Assembly (NCBI GenBank): GCA_020080175.1
Contig: JAGHQL010000100.1
Location: forward strand, 30,760 to 94,759
DNA: 64,000 nt
DNA from: Glutinoglossum americanum
Lineage: Eukaryota; Ascomycota; Geoglossomycetes; Geoglossales; Geoglossaceae
Reading direction: 5' to 3'
The position numbers and the translations under genes are program-made. Below, piece by piece: positions 10,843 through 24,078 of the stretch (positions are counted from its first letter, which is position 1; each line of letters begins with the position of its first letter). The notes beneath the pieces are model-generated. The model was not told the DNA's origin. It searched no databases and saw nothing but the letters and a program-made list of their open reading frames with translations.

Positions 10843-13800
10843 ATGCCCCCTTCCGAATATCCCGCTGGCCAAAACATCCAGTATTCACAGACGAGTCCAT
10901 CCCACCAGCATTATACACAGATCAACGGCTACAGCACAGGTATAGCTCAAGCCCGAGATAGAGGAAGGTCTGAGCAGGGAAGGAATAGCAGCCGAGGAGC
11001 TAGTATTACTCGGATTTATCCAAGGGAGTTGTAAGCAATATTTCGTTGTGTTGAGAGACTTGTTTGCGGTATTTCATGCGGGTAGTGCGTCTGCTTGGTG
11101 CAAAGCACTAGGCCTCAGCATAGAATGATGCCCACGTTTCGCTTTGTGCGAACAGCGTCACCCTCAGGCATCCAGCTAGAGAACTGGTGTCCATATTCAT
11201 ATTCCACCCCAAAGCATTGTCTGTCGAACCGAGACGTATCATCCCTCTAGTTTTTTTTTGGCTGGAATAAACTAGCATGCATGCTACCCGTTGGCTATTG
11301 TCTTCTAATCAAATTTCTTCCGCTAGGGCGAGGTCTCCGCAATCCCTCTTGCCCTCTCGCAACAACCCACCAAGTTCTCCTACGATCACTCCTAAAAGCA
11401 ATAACCAAGCTCCCTCGTCTCTTCTAACAGCTCTTGCGTCGAGCGCTGGCCACCAGATCAGCTCGGCTTATAACACGGGCGAATGGACGAAAAATCTGCC
11501 GTCGTTTACAGGTGATGGTACTTCTCCCGGTGGCGGAGTCAGTCTGAGTGGCTCACCGCCAGCCCATCCATCGTCCTATGGTGATCGAGGCGGGGGTGTC
11601 TTTAATAATGCTCAGCCGTCTCCCCCCGGGCCAGCCGGCAGAGTTAGACCACTAAGTCATCCAAACGGGTATCCGGGTTTGGAAGAACACCTCCAGCAAG
11701 GTTCGGGGACCCCATATAGACGCAGTTCAATGTATTCCCATCACTCCCATAAACCGCTGTATACGGCACAGCCTCCCCTACCCCACCTGCCCCAAGCACA
11801 TTTCTACTCTACTCCAAACGCCGATTTAGGTTTGCTGAAGGGCTGGGAACCGGGGCTGGTGCCTGGCGATAGCGGGTATTACTGCGGTTTTGATACCCTG
11901 GCAATATCCAAAGATCGTGGGCCCAGTGACACGGAAAATGTGCTCTTGATGGGGTGGCAAGGCGGGTTAGACGTTTTTAGGGTAGAAAGAGACAAACTTG
12001 ATATAATCGGACGCCTTGAAGGTCTTCGCGGTGGCGTTATTGGCGCCAAGGTGTTACCTTGGACAGCCAGGGATGACCCTTTCACTTCCCTACGGCCTCT
12101 CGTCGCACTTGCAATTAACGGACCTGTCACTCCATCTACTAGAGAATCTGGTGGGGGAACCCCTTCAGCCAACTCCGATCAACCAGAGTATGCCTGCTCG
12201 GAGCATCCTGACACAAGCACTCCGGGGTCGACAACTAGGGCTTCTGATATCGATGAAACGATGGCTGAGATTACTCACTATCAGACTACAGTTGAGGTCT
12301 ATTCACTGAGCAAGAGGGTTCACGTCACCACACTATTCTCTAGTCCCCCAGTTCCTATCTCTGCCCCGATGGCAAGCCCCCAGTTTTCTCCACCCTCCGA
12401 AGTTGGTGCATTGAAGATCGATGCGGATGGCAAATTCATCACAGTTTCGTCGGGGGTAAGCGGTGAAGTGTTCATATTCACTATAGAAATGGTGGCACCT
12501 GCGGATATCCAAGAGAGCGAAGGAGTCTTTTCATGTATTGGGAAGGTTTGGACTTCCGTGCAACTTAATCCTCGCAGGTCTTCCAGCCCGCCGGGCACAT
12601 CGGATGCAAGAGGTCAGAGTGGAGACCGCCCTACAGATGTAATGCAAATTGGAACGGCACTACTTTCTCTCAACCAACGCTGGCTTGCGGTTGTCCCCCC
12701 CGCACCATCTTCTTCACCTTCCCTAAATGGAACACCTTTGCCGTCCTCAACCAAACTTAAGGCTCCGGGCATATCTTCACACGGTCCGCCACCACAACCT
12801 CCGGTCACTTGCGCGGTAGACACGCCAGAGGGAGAAAGCGTATTCAACCGGATGGCGAGAGAGGTAACGCAGGAGGTTATTAAAGGTGCCAAGTGGGTTG
12901 GAGATCAAGGTATTCGGGCTTGGGGGTATTACTGGAATCGACCTACCCCTGGAGCTGGGCAAGAATGGAGTCAGACAAGAGATCAACCAAGCTATGCAGT
13001 GTCCCAACAGCCTCGCTTTCCGCCCACTCACGCTCACGCTAATCAGCAGTCTCAGTCGAGCGGCGACCCAACTCTGGTTTCTGTGCTCGATCTAGAGAGG
13101 CTGTCTTCTGCCCGGAATATACCTACAGCAGCAGCGCTAAATCTAGTCGCCACGTTTCAGAGTCCACTGGGCTGTAGTTTTCTTTCTTTTGCTCCTAGCG
13201 GTCTAGTTTTACTTACAGTTAGTAGGAAGGGTGATGTCCAGTTTGTTTGGGACCTGATGCGCATGATCCAGGGCAAGGCCATTATTGGCCCATCGCTCCC
13301 TAATCCAGGCGCAGGAAATGGTAGCGATTCCCGCCAAATTCCATACCGGCCACACGTGAGACAGATCGCGAGGTTTACTAGGCTGACCGTGGCGAATATT
13401 GTGGACGTTGTATGGACAGCGCCAAAAGGAGACAGGGTGGCAATTGTCACCGAGAAGCGAACTGTGCATATCCTCGATTTACCTGCGAGCGCACTTCAAT
13501 GGCCTCCACCGCGCCGAGCCGCTCCCTCATCAACTCTGCCTACCAATTCCGGCGGAACTGGGAAAGTCGGCGGGCCCAGTCAGGCACATCAGCATCAGAC
13601 TATAGCTGGAGGAGCTAGTAATGCAGTCACCGCTGCGGTGCAGATGGTAAATAACAAGGCGCAACCCATTATCTCCGCCGCTCGTCGTAGGAGGAGTAGT
13701 GGGGCAAGTCTTGGGCTAAAGATAACCTCTTCCGGCGGAGGAGGCCCAGGAGGTAAGTCTATGGCCGCTGGGCTGAGCAAGTCGCTGGGAGCGGCGACTG

Positions 13801-14585
13801 GAACTGTTAGTAATCTCCGCAATACCGGCGAAAATCGATTGTATCTTCCCGGCAGCTCGGGGAGTGCAGCTACTGGGTGCGTAAAATGGCTTGGTGGGAA
13901 AGAGAGGGGGTTTATCGGTATCGTTTGCGGCGGGATACTAAGAATCCACGAGGCTGGACCGGGTCATACAGGGAAAAGCGCGGAGAAGCGGAGGCGCCTT
14001 GCCGCGCTAAAGCCTGTAGAATTTGCGTTACCAGCTCTTCCAGGTGATAATGCTGCAGCCTCTGTGGTAGAGGACGCGCTATGTCGACTTAACAGAGGAA
14101 TCCTAAGCGGATATTGGATCTCAAGACCATCTATGGCCGCAAAGGATGCCAACACGAAAACGGATCCTCACCCATTGAGTTATGCCGAGATCGAGACGAA
14201 CCCGCCCTATCAGCCCTTCCACACTGATCGCAGGATAAATTTATACGTCTATAACACGCCCCCATACGACGAATGGAATCCTCCAGCCAACATTCACCAT
14301 GTGAGCGATTCGAGCCCCTGGGTCTTTGGACAAGACATTGATGCCACGAGACTTGACGTTGGACCACCTGTTATCCCTGGCGACGGGATATCGGTCCACG
14401 AAGAGAGCCTAGTTGGGCCCATGGAAACGGTCCTCCGCTTGGGAAAAGACGATGAGGAAGTCGAACAAGTTGTTGTAACGACACGTAGAAGGAAGAAGGC
14501 AATCTCTGGCTCTATGGGAGAGCTGGAGGATGGCTTCTTTGAGGATGATTGCGAAGTTCTTGATTTTGCGTCTGATAGAGTTTGA
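10843..14585 (+). CDS. BCAS3-like WD40 protein
   Basis: Two exons, 10843-11030 and 11276-14585, give 1165 aa. The 245-nt intron (GTAAGC...AACTAG) joins a Gln/Ser-rich N-terminus in frame to the long exon; if exon 1 is wrong, the protein starts at 11277 (1102 aa). After a long disordered Pro/Ser region the beta-propeller begins at about residue 240 (LLMGWQGGLDVFRV). It contains the BCAS3-family segments YQTTVEVYSL, GCSFLSFAPSGLVLLTVS and RLTVANIVDVVWTAPKGDRVAIVTEKRTVHI, split here as RLTVANIVDVVW and GDRVAIVTEKRTVHI. Animal BCAS3 binds phosphoinositides and associates with the phagophore; the fungal role is not established. The tail is acidic. It is followed in the same direction by the SET gene. 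Confidence 0.85.
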
Positions 14586-14982
14586 TTCCAGCAACTATTT
14601 GCGGGACATACGGAATCGGTTTGGTGCATGTGCGTTCATCGCATTCTCAGTGTGCTCCATGTGAGCGGAGGTCGGTCTGATAGCAGACCTTGATGTTTTT
14701 ACCGCATTCTCCAGAGGCGATTTCCAGGATTGGCGTAGGATATTTGAGATTAATTACCGCCGCAAGGTGAAAGCTACTCTTCGCACTTGGCTATGCCTTC
14801 ATATCAATATCAACTAGGGTACAATAATTTGCAAATTATCTTAGTAGCCCATATGTGAGAAGCCCGGAGTCACTCAGTAGATTAGGATCTGGATTGAGTA
14901 GGAATGGAACGCAAACAACATATTCCTAGCCGCACCTCCAAACTTCCCATATCTGCCACTTCAAAGGAGAGTTCATCTACGC
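14586..14982. other. Intergenic, tandem genes
   Basis: 397 bp between the BCAS3-like stop and the SET gene start. It presumably contains a 3' UTR and a promoter. Nothing else seen. Confidence 0.4.
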
Positions 14983-16695
14983 ATGCCACAGTCCCCGCAC
15001 ATTTGGCTAGCGGAACGCAACCGCCTTACCGATTTGCTTTATGAGAGCCCCTACGATCTCATTCTCTACCTTGACCGCGCAAGAGTTTACACACGTCTCG
15101 GGTACCCAGACCTCGCCGCTGGCGATGCGTACAGAGCACTCTTACTCGCCGATGAGGTGCGAGACGAGACGGGCGAGTATCATGAGGAAGCAGCATTAGC
15201 ACTATCCGACCACTGCGACACGGATCCGGGGATCTGTGGTAATGGCGATGCGACAACCGACGAGCGACTCGAGCAGTTGCTGAACGAGGGGACTTTGAAA
15301 TGCTACCGGGTCCTCTCGTCTAACCTCTCACGATGTGGATGTCTGAAGAGCGCATGGGATTTTTGCAAGAGAGGACTTGCTCTCTTTGCTGAAGATACAG
15401 AGCTCTCGGAGGAGCGGGAGAGGATATTGAGTTGTGGGAAACGCTTACTCCGAGAACAGTCCAGCGATGGCGGACATGTTTCTCGGGATGATGGGGATGG
15501 TGACGAAGGTGGAGATGTCCACCCGAACGACCTACCAGACCAAGGATTCGCAAGGAGGGAAGTCTACCCATGGAATGCCTACGAGCCGGACCGGTTTTCG
15601 CCAGAGAGTCTCGATTTCCTGAACAAGGAGATGGCGAAAGTAGCGCCGAAATGCGAAGTCAAAGCCACCTTCCTCCCGTCCCTCCAAGACATCACCACGA
15701 CAGACGAGGAGCCCTCCGCACCGCTCCCCCCAAGGAGACAACTAGGCGTCTTCGCCAAAGAAGACCTCGAGCCCGGAGAAATCATTCTCAGGGAAACAAG
15801 CCTCCTAACCGTAAACAACCGCCTCCACGACTCCTTCTGCGACGCCTGCAGCACACGTCTCCCGGACATATCCATCGCCGAATCCCCAATCGCCGCATGC
15901 CCAGACTGCGACGATACGTTTTTCTGCAATGCCGAGTGTCTCCGGCGGGCGCTCGAAAGCTACCACCCCGCCGTCTGCGGACGCGATGTGGAGGCCGTGG
16001 GGAGGGAAGTCGAGAGGAAGGAGACAACTGACGCGTTGTATCTGCTGCTGTTGGGGAGGGCGATCGCTATGGCTGAGACGAAGGGGTGCCACCCGCTGGA
16101 GTTGAGGGAGGTTAAGTATATTTGGGGGGATTTCGTCGAGGGTGGGGGGATGCCCTCTGTAGCGGCCGACGATAGTGGCGACGACGCAGCGGCGGAAGAA
16201 CGAGAAGGCGCGTTCTACGCTTCCCTCCCACACACTCTCCCCTTCACCTTCCCCCTGAACATCCTCCTCCCCCTCCACCTCCTCCTTAAAATGTCCCTAG
16301 ACCCCTACACCGCCCTCCGCCACCACGAACCCTGGATCCACAACACCCTCCTCTCCAAATTCCGCGGCACCGCCTCCGCTCGGCTCTCCTCCCACGACGG
16401 CACCCCCGAGGTAAGCGCCGTCCATCCGTTATGGTGTCTTGCGAACCATGACTGCGATCCGAATGTGAGGTGGGAGTGGGGAGGGGAGATTCGGTTTTGG
16501 GTGAGGGAGAGGAGGGTTGGGGGCAGGGAAGGAGGGGTGGGAAAGGGAGAGGAGGTGTTTGGGCATTACTGCGATGTGGGATTGGGGGTTAAGGAGAGGA
16601 GGGGGTGGGCGGTGGGGAGTCTGGGGGGGCTGTGTATGTGTGAGAGGTGTAAAAGGGAGGAGGCGGAGGAGGCGAGAAGGGAGTTGATGGGTTAA
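14983..16695 (+). CDS. SET/MYND-type lysine methyltransferase with N-terminal TPR-like region
   Basis: Single exon, 570 aa. Residues 1-150 look like TPR repeats (DLILYLDRARVYTRLGYPDLA, here split at LDRARVYTRLGYPDL). The SET domain opens at about 250 (GVFAKEDLEPGEIILRE) and is split by a MYND-like zinc cluster (CDACSTRLP, CPDC, FFCNAECL, YHPAVCG). It resumes with the cofactor-site motif NHDCDPN (family NHSCxPN) and a GHYCDV segment, and ends in post-SET cysteines (CMCERCKRE). SmyD/Set5-type enzymes use S-adenosylmethionine to methylate histone or non-histone lysines; the substrate here cannot be told. Base composition of the coding strand flips from C-rich (16200-16400) to G-rich (16480-16690). 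Confidence 0.85.
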   Translation: MPQSPHIWLAERNRLTDLLYESPYDLILYLDRARVYTRLGYPDLAAGDAYRALLLADEVRDETGEYHEEAALALSDHCDTDPGICGNGDATTDERLEQLLNEGTLKCYRVLSSNLSRCGCLKSAWDFCKRGLALFAEDTELSEERERILSCGKRLLREQSSDGGHVSRDDGDGDEGGDVHPNDLPDQGFARREVYPWNAYEPDRFSPESLDFLNKEMAKVAPKCEVKATFLPSLQDITTTDEEPSAPLPPRRQLGVFAKEDLEPGEIILRETSLLTVNNRLHDSFCDACSTRLPDISIAESPIAACPDCDDTFFCNAECLRRALESYHPAVCGRDVEAVGREVERKETTDALYLLLLGRAIAMAETKGCHPLELREVKYIWGDFVEGGGMPSVAADDSGDDAAAEEREGAFYASLPHTLPFTFPLNILLPLHLLLKMSLDPYTALRHHEPWIHNTLLSKFRGTASARLSSHDGTPEVSAVHPLWCLANHDCDPNVRWEWGGEIRFWVRERRVGGREGGVGKGEEVFGHYCDVGLGVKERRGWAVGSLGGLCMCERCKREEAEEARRELMG

Positions 16696-17056
16696 AGGAC
16701 AAGCTTGTATCTAGTGTACATGTATGTACATATATACATAGGCTTTCATAGACAGATCACTATTTAGAATAGGATAACGCCCATTGTGTATCCTAGAGCC
16801 CTCGCAAATCTAAACCACTTTCAACCTAGCGTGTAGCTTTCGTGTCACTGTAACATCAAGAAGGAAAAGAGTCTTAAAAGGTGGACATGCGCCAGCATTC
16901 GGAAGGGAAGGAAAGAGAAGAGCTTCTAGAGCCGGGTATGATACGCATCAAAAGACAGCCAACCAATGAATCACCAAACCGCCTCGAACGAGACGATTAA
17001 GACAAAAGCTCCTTACAAATACAATTCAAAAAGCACCATCCAAACCATAAATTGTC
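16696..17056. other. Convergent intergenic region
   Basis: 361 bp between the SET gene and separase stop codons. Contains GTACATGTATGTACATATAT near 16718, a simple alternating tract. Should hold two polyadenylation regions; no other feature seen. Confidence 0.4.
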
Positions 17057-20000
17057 CTAAGCAAAATACACCGGAACGCCATAAACCACCGGCGCCGCCC
17101 CATTCAGATACCGCAAAATGCACGAATCCCTACTCCTCGCGACCGCTTCCACTAGTGATGTGGGTGCGGTCCTTGAGAGGAAAGATAGAGGAACAGGTTC
17201 TCGGCGCTTGGACGCCTTGCTCCGATGCCGGGAAGGTGTCTTTGGTGGTGGGGGGGCGGTTATGGGATGGGAACGCGAGAAGAGGCCCCACCGGTCGAAG
17301 AGCGCGAGGGAGAAGCGGTCGATGTCTTTGTCTGTTACGTCCCAGAGGGTAGCGAGGAGGGCGGGGCTGGAAAGGGGGAGGTGTTTAGTTAGCCTTGATA
17401 TGTGACGGTGGGTAAGGCAGTTTTGACTTACCATCCTGCGTGAGTGTAGTTAATCGGTATTCCATACGGCTCGAACTCGCCAGCATCGGTGAGAGCCCCA
17501 CTGCTACAGCCCATGAGAAGGGCGACGGCGCACTTCTCGAGTTTTTTGATGGTCCGGGAGCGGATATATTGCGCGCCGCTACCATGGCCGAAGTAGAGAA
17601 AGATGTCGCGGGATTCGAGAGCAGATTTCATTTCCGCTTCTGTGGGCTCACGCTGAACAATTGAATCCCATTTCTCTAGACTGTAGGTCGGTTAGTGGAT
17701 CCCATCTGATCTCGAGGAGTAGTGTGTGCACATACGTCTTCAGGTCATCCTCAAATGCAGCTTGAGTGGCTTTCAAGTCTCCAGCGGGGTTTAGTACGTA
17801 TGCACCATTGGTTCTATTTATGTAAAAACCCTCCGGCTTTTCGGGTGCTACATCTCCCCGCTGAGCCAGAATTCTTTCCCTAAGACAAGCGATTGACGGC
17901 ATTCTAGAGACTGAAACACCCTCCAAGCATGGGAGTGACTCCCAGGGAAATACGTGTAAAGCCTTGTCGAGTATGAGGATCGTATGGCTAGCATCCCTGT
18001 TGGCAGATTCAGTGCGAGCAGCCTCATGATAGCATCGAAGCGCGTCTTGTGTTTCCACAGCGATCTGCAAACGTTAGAATTTCATAAAAAGAACCTGCAA
18101 CTGGTCACCTACAGCGTCAAAATCGATCTCATCATACGCGTTGCGTTCTCCGTGGAATTGCAACACATCCACGACGAAGTAGAGCAGATCAGTGAGTGGC
18201 TCATCCAAATCACATTTGGCTTCTGAAGGATTTCCCAATCCAATGAACAGCTCGAGGATCCGTGGATCCAGGTTGAGGCACCCTGTCTTACTTCGCTTTC
18301 CCATCCTCTGTCTAGATGGCAGGTGCTTGTCCAGGATCTTCTGAAATGAACTCCGGAATCGCGATAAGAGCTCTGGCTGGCGTGGGTATTGGCAGAAAAT
18401 TCCTCTGAAACCACCTAGCCAGATACTCTCGATGTTGAATAGTAGGTCCCTAAGACGAGCATCTAGGGCTTCGCGCTCTGCCCACCACTCAGATTTTGCT
18501 CCGCTGCGTGTCATGTCGCGAGCATCCCGCGTGCTAAAATTGGCCAGGTCGATGATCTCGCAAAGTTCCGCATGTCCTTGGGAAAAGTTGAACACTTCTT
18601 CATCTGCGTCCCTCGAGTTATGTCTGCAGAGAGGTAGGCGGAGGACAAAGGGGCTCAGACCGGCCTGAAGTTTCGATATGTAAAGTTCATCCCGATTTTC
18701 ACTCAAAGAGACAGAAATGGCAGTCCACGCCGAAGGGATGATATCAACATATTCCTTTTGAAATTGTGAAAAGTCTGGAAAGCCGAGGTCTTTTATTGGG
18801 TTATTGGTATCCAGGGTAGGCCACTTAAGGCCTTCTTGCGCTAGCCTGTCAACATCAATGGCACCCTTTTGTCGCTGCAGAGAAATTGCTTTCGAAATTT
18901 CTAAATGTTTTCAGCATGAACCCCTTTGCATGTAGGAATAAACTTACCCATTGAATATGTCGCAAGATGCGGGTGAGCAGACCCTTTCCCCATCGCCGGG
19001 CTTGCTGCAGACAGAAGCATCACAACACTGCTAAGCACGGATGAGATTGTGTGAATGGTAGGTGTCGAACATAGTTGGATTGCAATCGTGAGAACCTCAG
19101 ATATGTTGTCGCGAGCCTGACGAAGTATATCCACAAAGTCGACCGTAGCAGGGAGTTTCAGCTTGCTAAGACCTTTCGAGGATACACCAGATGGTAGTTT
19201 ACGAGGTGATAAACGTATCGCCCTGCCGGGACTCCGATCCTGCAATTGTTTATCGGTTGGTCTTGGTGCATTTGCAATAGATGGAAACGATATCGTGGAG
19301 TCCTGCAGGACACAAAATACAGCATCTGCTGACATTTCGTCAATCGCCTGCAGCAGCAAGTATTTCGCGTCACTAAGCCGTTGCTGAACAATGCCATGGT
19401 GACTGGTAGGAAGAGATCTTGCATCAGATAGCAGCGAGGCCGCAAGCTCACACTTGCTTTGGAGCATCATCGCACAAGCTTTTTGCCGTATTAGGTTGCC
19501 CTTAAGCCTTAATAGCTGTGAGCATTCGCTAGTTGAAACATATGCGGGCTTAACGGTCTCGTTCGGATTCCTCGGTGTCATAACTCTCCTCATCCTCGTC
19601 GATGGTTGCCTCACACTCCCATTTTGGGTAGTAGATTCACGAGTGCTGATGGATTTCTTGAGGCTGAGCTTAGACATGCTGTTTTCCAAACCACATTCGG
19701 AGCTGGCGTTCGAATAGTTTTCGAGTCCATTAATAAAAGTAGGCGCCATCAATGCTTCAAGCACTTCCTGCGCATCCCGGTAAGCGGCAGCCTCTTCATT
19801 TCCTTTCCCCTGCAGCCGATGGAGAATCCCAAGCCAACGGCACAGGTCTACATCGTCTCTATTCTTCCTAAGCTGCGCTCTCAAATTTGTGGCTTCCATT
19901 AGCATTTCTTCTCCTTTCTGCAGATTTCCGCTTCGAGTCCACTGGTTCCCAGACATGGCAAGGCTGTACGAAACCAGGTAGGTTGCCTGAACGGCCTTGG

Positions 20001-23000
20001 CGATCTTCAATCCCTGCTCTAAGTAGTAAATTGCTTCCTGGAAAAGACCTTGGTGTGCATAAAGGCTTGAGAGCTGGGATAAGCTCCTGTACAGCGGCGT
20101 GACTAAAGTCCAGAACGTAGATCCTTTTAAGGAGTCGTGAGTTGTCGACATTACCGGCAGCGCAACCGCACTTGATGTTGCCAACATAGATCCCTCAGCC
20201 AATGCTTCTAGTTCAGTGTCACTTCCCGCGCTCCCAGAGGTATGACTTTTCTTGTTTGCTCTGGTTTCCATGCCGGCCCATGCTCGGTAGTTGAGTTTCA
20301 CACACCGTTTGGCGTGAACCAACGCTTCGTTAAGTGACCCTTTTTCAAAAGCCAATAACGAGTACACATACGATGCGTCAGCGATGATGCGGTTAGCCCT
20401 CACTCGGCCCGATATCGTCGCAGACGGCTTCGTGTTTTTCAAAATATCTGGATCGCGCTCTGCAGTTGATTCTGCGGCCACTAGGTACTCGCCGCTATGC
20501 AAGTTAGCGTAGGTTCTAGTTAGAGTGTACTTAAGGCTTACCATTTATCTGTGTTCCCGAGCCCTACAAGATATTCCGCGTAGGCTAAATGCCACTGTAG
20601 CTTGGCTTGCGAGGAGCCTCCAACTTTCTCCAGATACCCCTGGGCTTTGGCCAGAGTAAGGCCTGCCTTCCCAGAATACCCTAGTCTGAGATACTGTAAC
20701 CCCAACGCCGAAAGAGCCTTAATCAAATGCTCAGAGTCGATTGGTTCTTGGAGCTCCCGGACTTTAGTAAGTAATTTAAGCGCGGGAATTCGATATATCC
20801 CAAAGCCCTTCATATCAAAGAAATCTATCACCGCTTGAAGCTGGGACAGAAACAAGTCAGTGCCATCGATGACCTCCACCATCGCTGACCATGAGTCGCA
20901 CGTATCCACGATTCCGAGCCATACCGTCACAGCTGCCTTTAAGTCACACACATCCGTCTGCTTGCTCCTAAAGGCCAAGCACACAGAAATGCTAGCTTTC
21001 AGGTGGTGCTGATATTGGCATAAAGCCTTATCGTTGCCGAAACAACGATCGAAATTCATAAGTGCTGCTTCCCCCGCCAGGTTGTTAACGAAATCCGAGA
21101 TAAGTAGGCTAGGGTGATTCGCAGCTAAGCATAATAGAAGCACAATTAACCTAGTTCGCCGAATAGGAAAATCTGCCCCATATATCTCAATAATCGCAGC
21201 ACTAATCGCTTGAACCGCAGAACAAAATGTTGTAGCTTCAGCGGTATCCAATAGACGTGCAACGGCCGACAGCTGCCATTCAAGTAAGGCACCCCTCTCC
21301 TCCGCTGGCAACCGCAAGTCATCGAATGGAGGACCGGTACGGGAGCCTTGCCCTTTGGACCAAATCTTCACCAAGGCTACTACAGCTCTCCCAAGAATTG
21401 CAACATCATCATCGCCATTCCAGACCCCCAAGAAGGGTTTCTTCGCGGCTGCGACTGCTGCAATTTTCAAAGTTCCATTGTCAATGTGTGCTTGGATTGC
21501 ATCAATCAAAGAGTCTTTTGCCTCTTCCAGCCGTCCTAGTGACTGATAAATTCCACCAAGTCTTTCAAGTTTTACAGCCAAGAAGCCTAGCTCCTTTTCC
21601 GCTTGGGGCCGGCAACGGATAGTTTCAACTGACCGCCGTAAACACCGCAGTAGTTGCGCCTCAAAACAATCAGTGGAAGGTTGCCTCTTCTTCAGATAAT
21701 ATGCCCAGTAGACATTGGAAATTTTCACGAAAGTGGTTCCCGTTTCCTCTTGGTTTGGTCCGGAAGGTGTATCTAGTCGTGACGCTAGCGACGCACAATC
21801 TTGGAGGGTAGCATCCGTGGTATCCCAACACACCTCGTCAGCAGACACGGCGGTCCTCAGGACAGAGAGGACAGAGTCAATTGTGGATAGTGCAGTTTTC
21901 CGGACCATCTTCCGTCGTTGCTCGAACCTAGCGATAGCTTTCGCGTCAGAACCTATGCCGGGCGGGTTCCCCAGATACCTTGTGAAGAAGTGGAGGCAGG
22001 TGAAGACAAGGGTTTTGCAAGTCTCCCCTAACTCCTTATCCAGTGATGCGGCGTTTATTCGAGATAGATATCCTATCGCCGCTCTTCTCAATGCAGATAC
22101 ATCTGTTAAGAGCTCATCCAGTTCCCCTGCATCGCCCCGAAGACTACCTGTTAAACCTTCCAAAGAATGCACCAGAATCTCAAAGTCGTCAGTGTTTAAA
22201 GGACCTGAGCCCGCCTTTCGAAGCATCAATGTCGCTAGCCGAGTCAGGCAGGAGCACCGACGGGCATCAGATGCTGAGGTACCATCCAACAAACCAAGAG
22301 TCTCCTTCGTCCATCGAACAGCATCCTCAGTGAGGGATGCCTCCTGAGCCAGGAATCCCAGAGTCTTGTATATATTGAAAAGCGGAAATTTTGACGCATC
22401 CGTTGGAGCACTATCGAAGCTAAAAGGAAGGCCGTCATTCTCGAATCTCGTGACGATGTTGTTAAATAGAGTGAGCGCAATGTAGTACTTCTCCTCCTGC
22501 TCCAGGGTAGAACGTCGGGAAAAAACGCCAAAACATCGCCCAAACGGGTCCAAGACCTCTTTCTGCAGGTTCCCCTGGTGGCCAGATAGCTTCCACCATA
22601 TTAGGCGGACCTCAAAAGCAAGGTACTGTAAGCGAAATGCTGACGACGGGGAGACACTTATCTTCGGATTCGCTGCTTGTTCGTCCTCGGAAACAGATAT
22701 GCTGGGGCAAAGGGAGAGGATAGTCTGTGAAAGAACCTCTAATTGGCGTGCTGACTTAAGGGCTGAGGTCGCTTTGCAGGAGAGTTTAAGGATTAAGTTA
22801 GCAGGAGCATACGGTGAATCCAAGCTGAGGTGGACAAGCGCAGCCTACAAGAACTCCGTTAGACCAGCAAACTCAATAAGCAGGGGAACACCTTACCTCA
22901 ATATTTGCGGGTTTCTTTGTTGACGCAATGAGCTTCATGATCTGCATTTGAGTCGCTACCACAAGCGCGAGAACAGCATCTCCTGCATCGGTATTCTCGA

Positions 23001-23820
23001 ACCGCAAACAGCTCGCTAGCGTCTCTTTCTCCAGCTTCGCATCTTTTCGCTTGATATTCCTCCCTTTCGCTGTCCCCTCAGGTTCATATTCTCCTTCTCC
23101 CCGGTATGTCTCTAATCGCCCTCTCAGTATCCTAACCTCCTTGACGGCTAGTTCCTCAAAACCCAATGCGATCAGCTTCCCAACCAAAGCTGACATTCCA
23201 TTCTCCAGCTGTAGTGGCGGGATCTCTGCATCTGTGGTCTGCAGGGACCGCAGATATGAGAAGCCTAATCGAGCACACTCTGCAATAGCCAATACTCCCG
23301 GTGACTCAACAAGAGAGGAGGATGCTCGATTAGGTCTTGGAGGCTTCGAAGGGGTGTTCGCTATTTGGTTGTGGGAGCGGGGTTGAAGCGGTTGTTGTGT
23401 GTTGGAAGCTGAATAAGGCACAGCATTCCGACCAGATGTAGACTTTGATGCGGATTGTCCTTCTCTCGATATTGACAATCGTTTCTGCTGTGGTGTTGAC
23501 TTGATAGCTTCAGTGAGGACCTTCAAGGTAGCGTTGACAACTTCTGTTGAGAGACTAAATCTCTCCCTCGAAGAAAGCGTAGTTGGCTGCGCATCTGGAA
23601 TCTCCAAAACTGTGACCTTCGAAGCTTTCGATGCAGCCTTCAGAGTCCCAGGCCTTGGGCGTGTAGACTTTTCTGATCTAGCTCTGGGCCCTCTCTTCAC
23701 TTCAGCCACCGGCGGATTTGAGTTCAAGAGGCTGCTAAGCAATGCTACTGTCGCTGAGGAGCATGTTGACGGAGAGGATACGGCGTGCCGCACAGCTTCA
23801 GCCTGAGCGGGGAGAGTCAT
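17057..23820 (-). CDS. ESP1: Separase (separin)
   Basis: Seven exons: 23820-22897, 22844-20542, 20494-18948, 18900-18113, 18064-17736, 17680-17432 and 17366-17057. They total 6450 nt, 2149 aa, and every junction keeps frame with GT..AG introns of 47-65 nt. Separase is the cysteine protease that cleaves cohesin Scc1 at anaphase; the Aspergillus orthologue is bimB. The C-terminal protease domain shows HTILILDKALHVFPWESLPC, YVLNPAGDLK, the catalytic His in LYFGHGSGAQYI (codon 17586-17584) and the catalytic Cys in LLMGCSSGAL (codon 17508-17506). It ends with ATLWDVTDKDIDRFS. The first about 1500 residues are helical superhelix repeats. The start is the second in-frame ATG (MTLPAQAEAV), which fits relatives better than the one at 23847. 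No securin gene is visible nearby. Confidence 0.96.
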
Positions 23821-24078
23821 CGAGATATAGGGACAAAAGCGATACAAAGAGTTCAGCGGAGCGAATAGCTACCCAACATGAAGCTCTCACGAAACGACAC
23901 GATAAAGCATTACTACAAGAGATATTAAGGTCTTGATAGTATTATAATATCAACGTCGCCGTGGAAAGGCGAAGCGACTTGTCTCCATAGCAACGGCGCG
24001 TAAACTTGCACAAAAAGTTATGCGAAGAACATCGAAATTTCAACATCTCGATATCAGCGAGACCATGCCAATTCCAAA
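23821..24078. promoter_or_regulatory. Shared promoter region, ESP1 / DUF5321-like gene
   Basis: 258 bp between divergent starts. A CCAAT-type motif (GCCAATTCC) occurs at about 24067, close to the plus-strand start. No strong TATA seen. Confidence 0.45.

Noticed and set aside
15805-16278. 157-aa antisense open frame
   Set aside because: Shadow of the SET gene caused by biased codon use.
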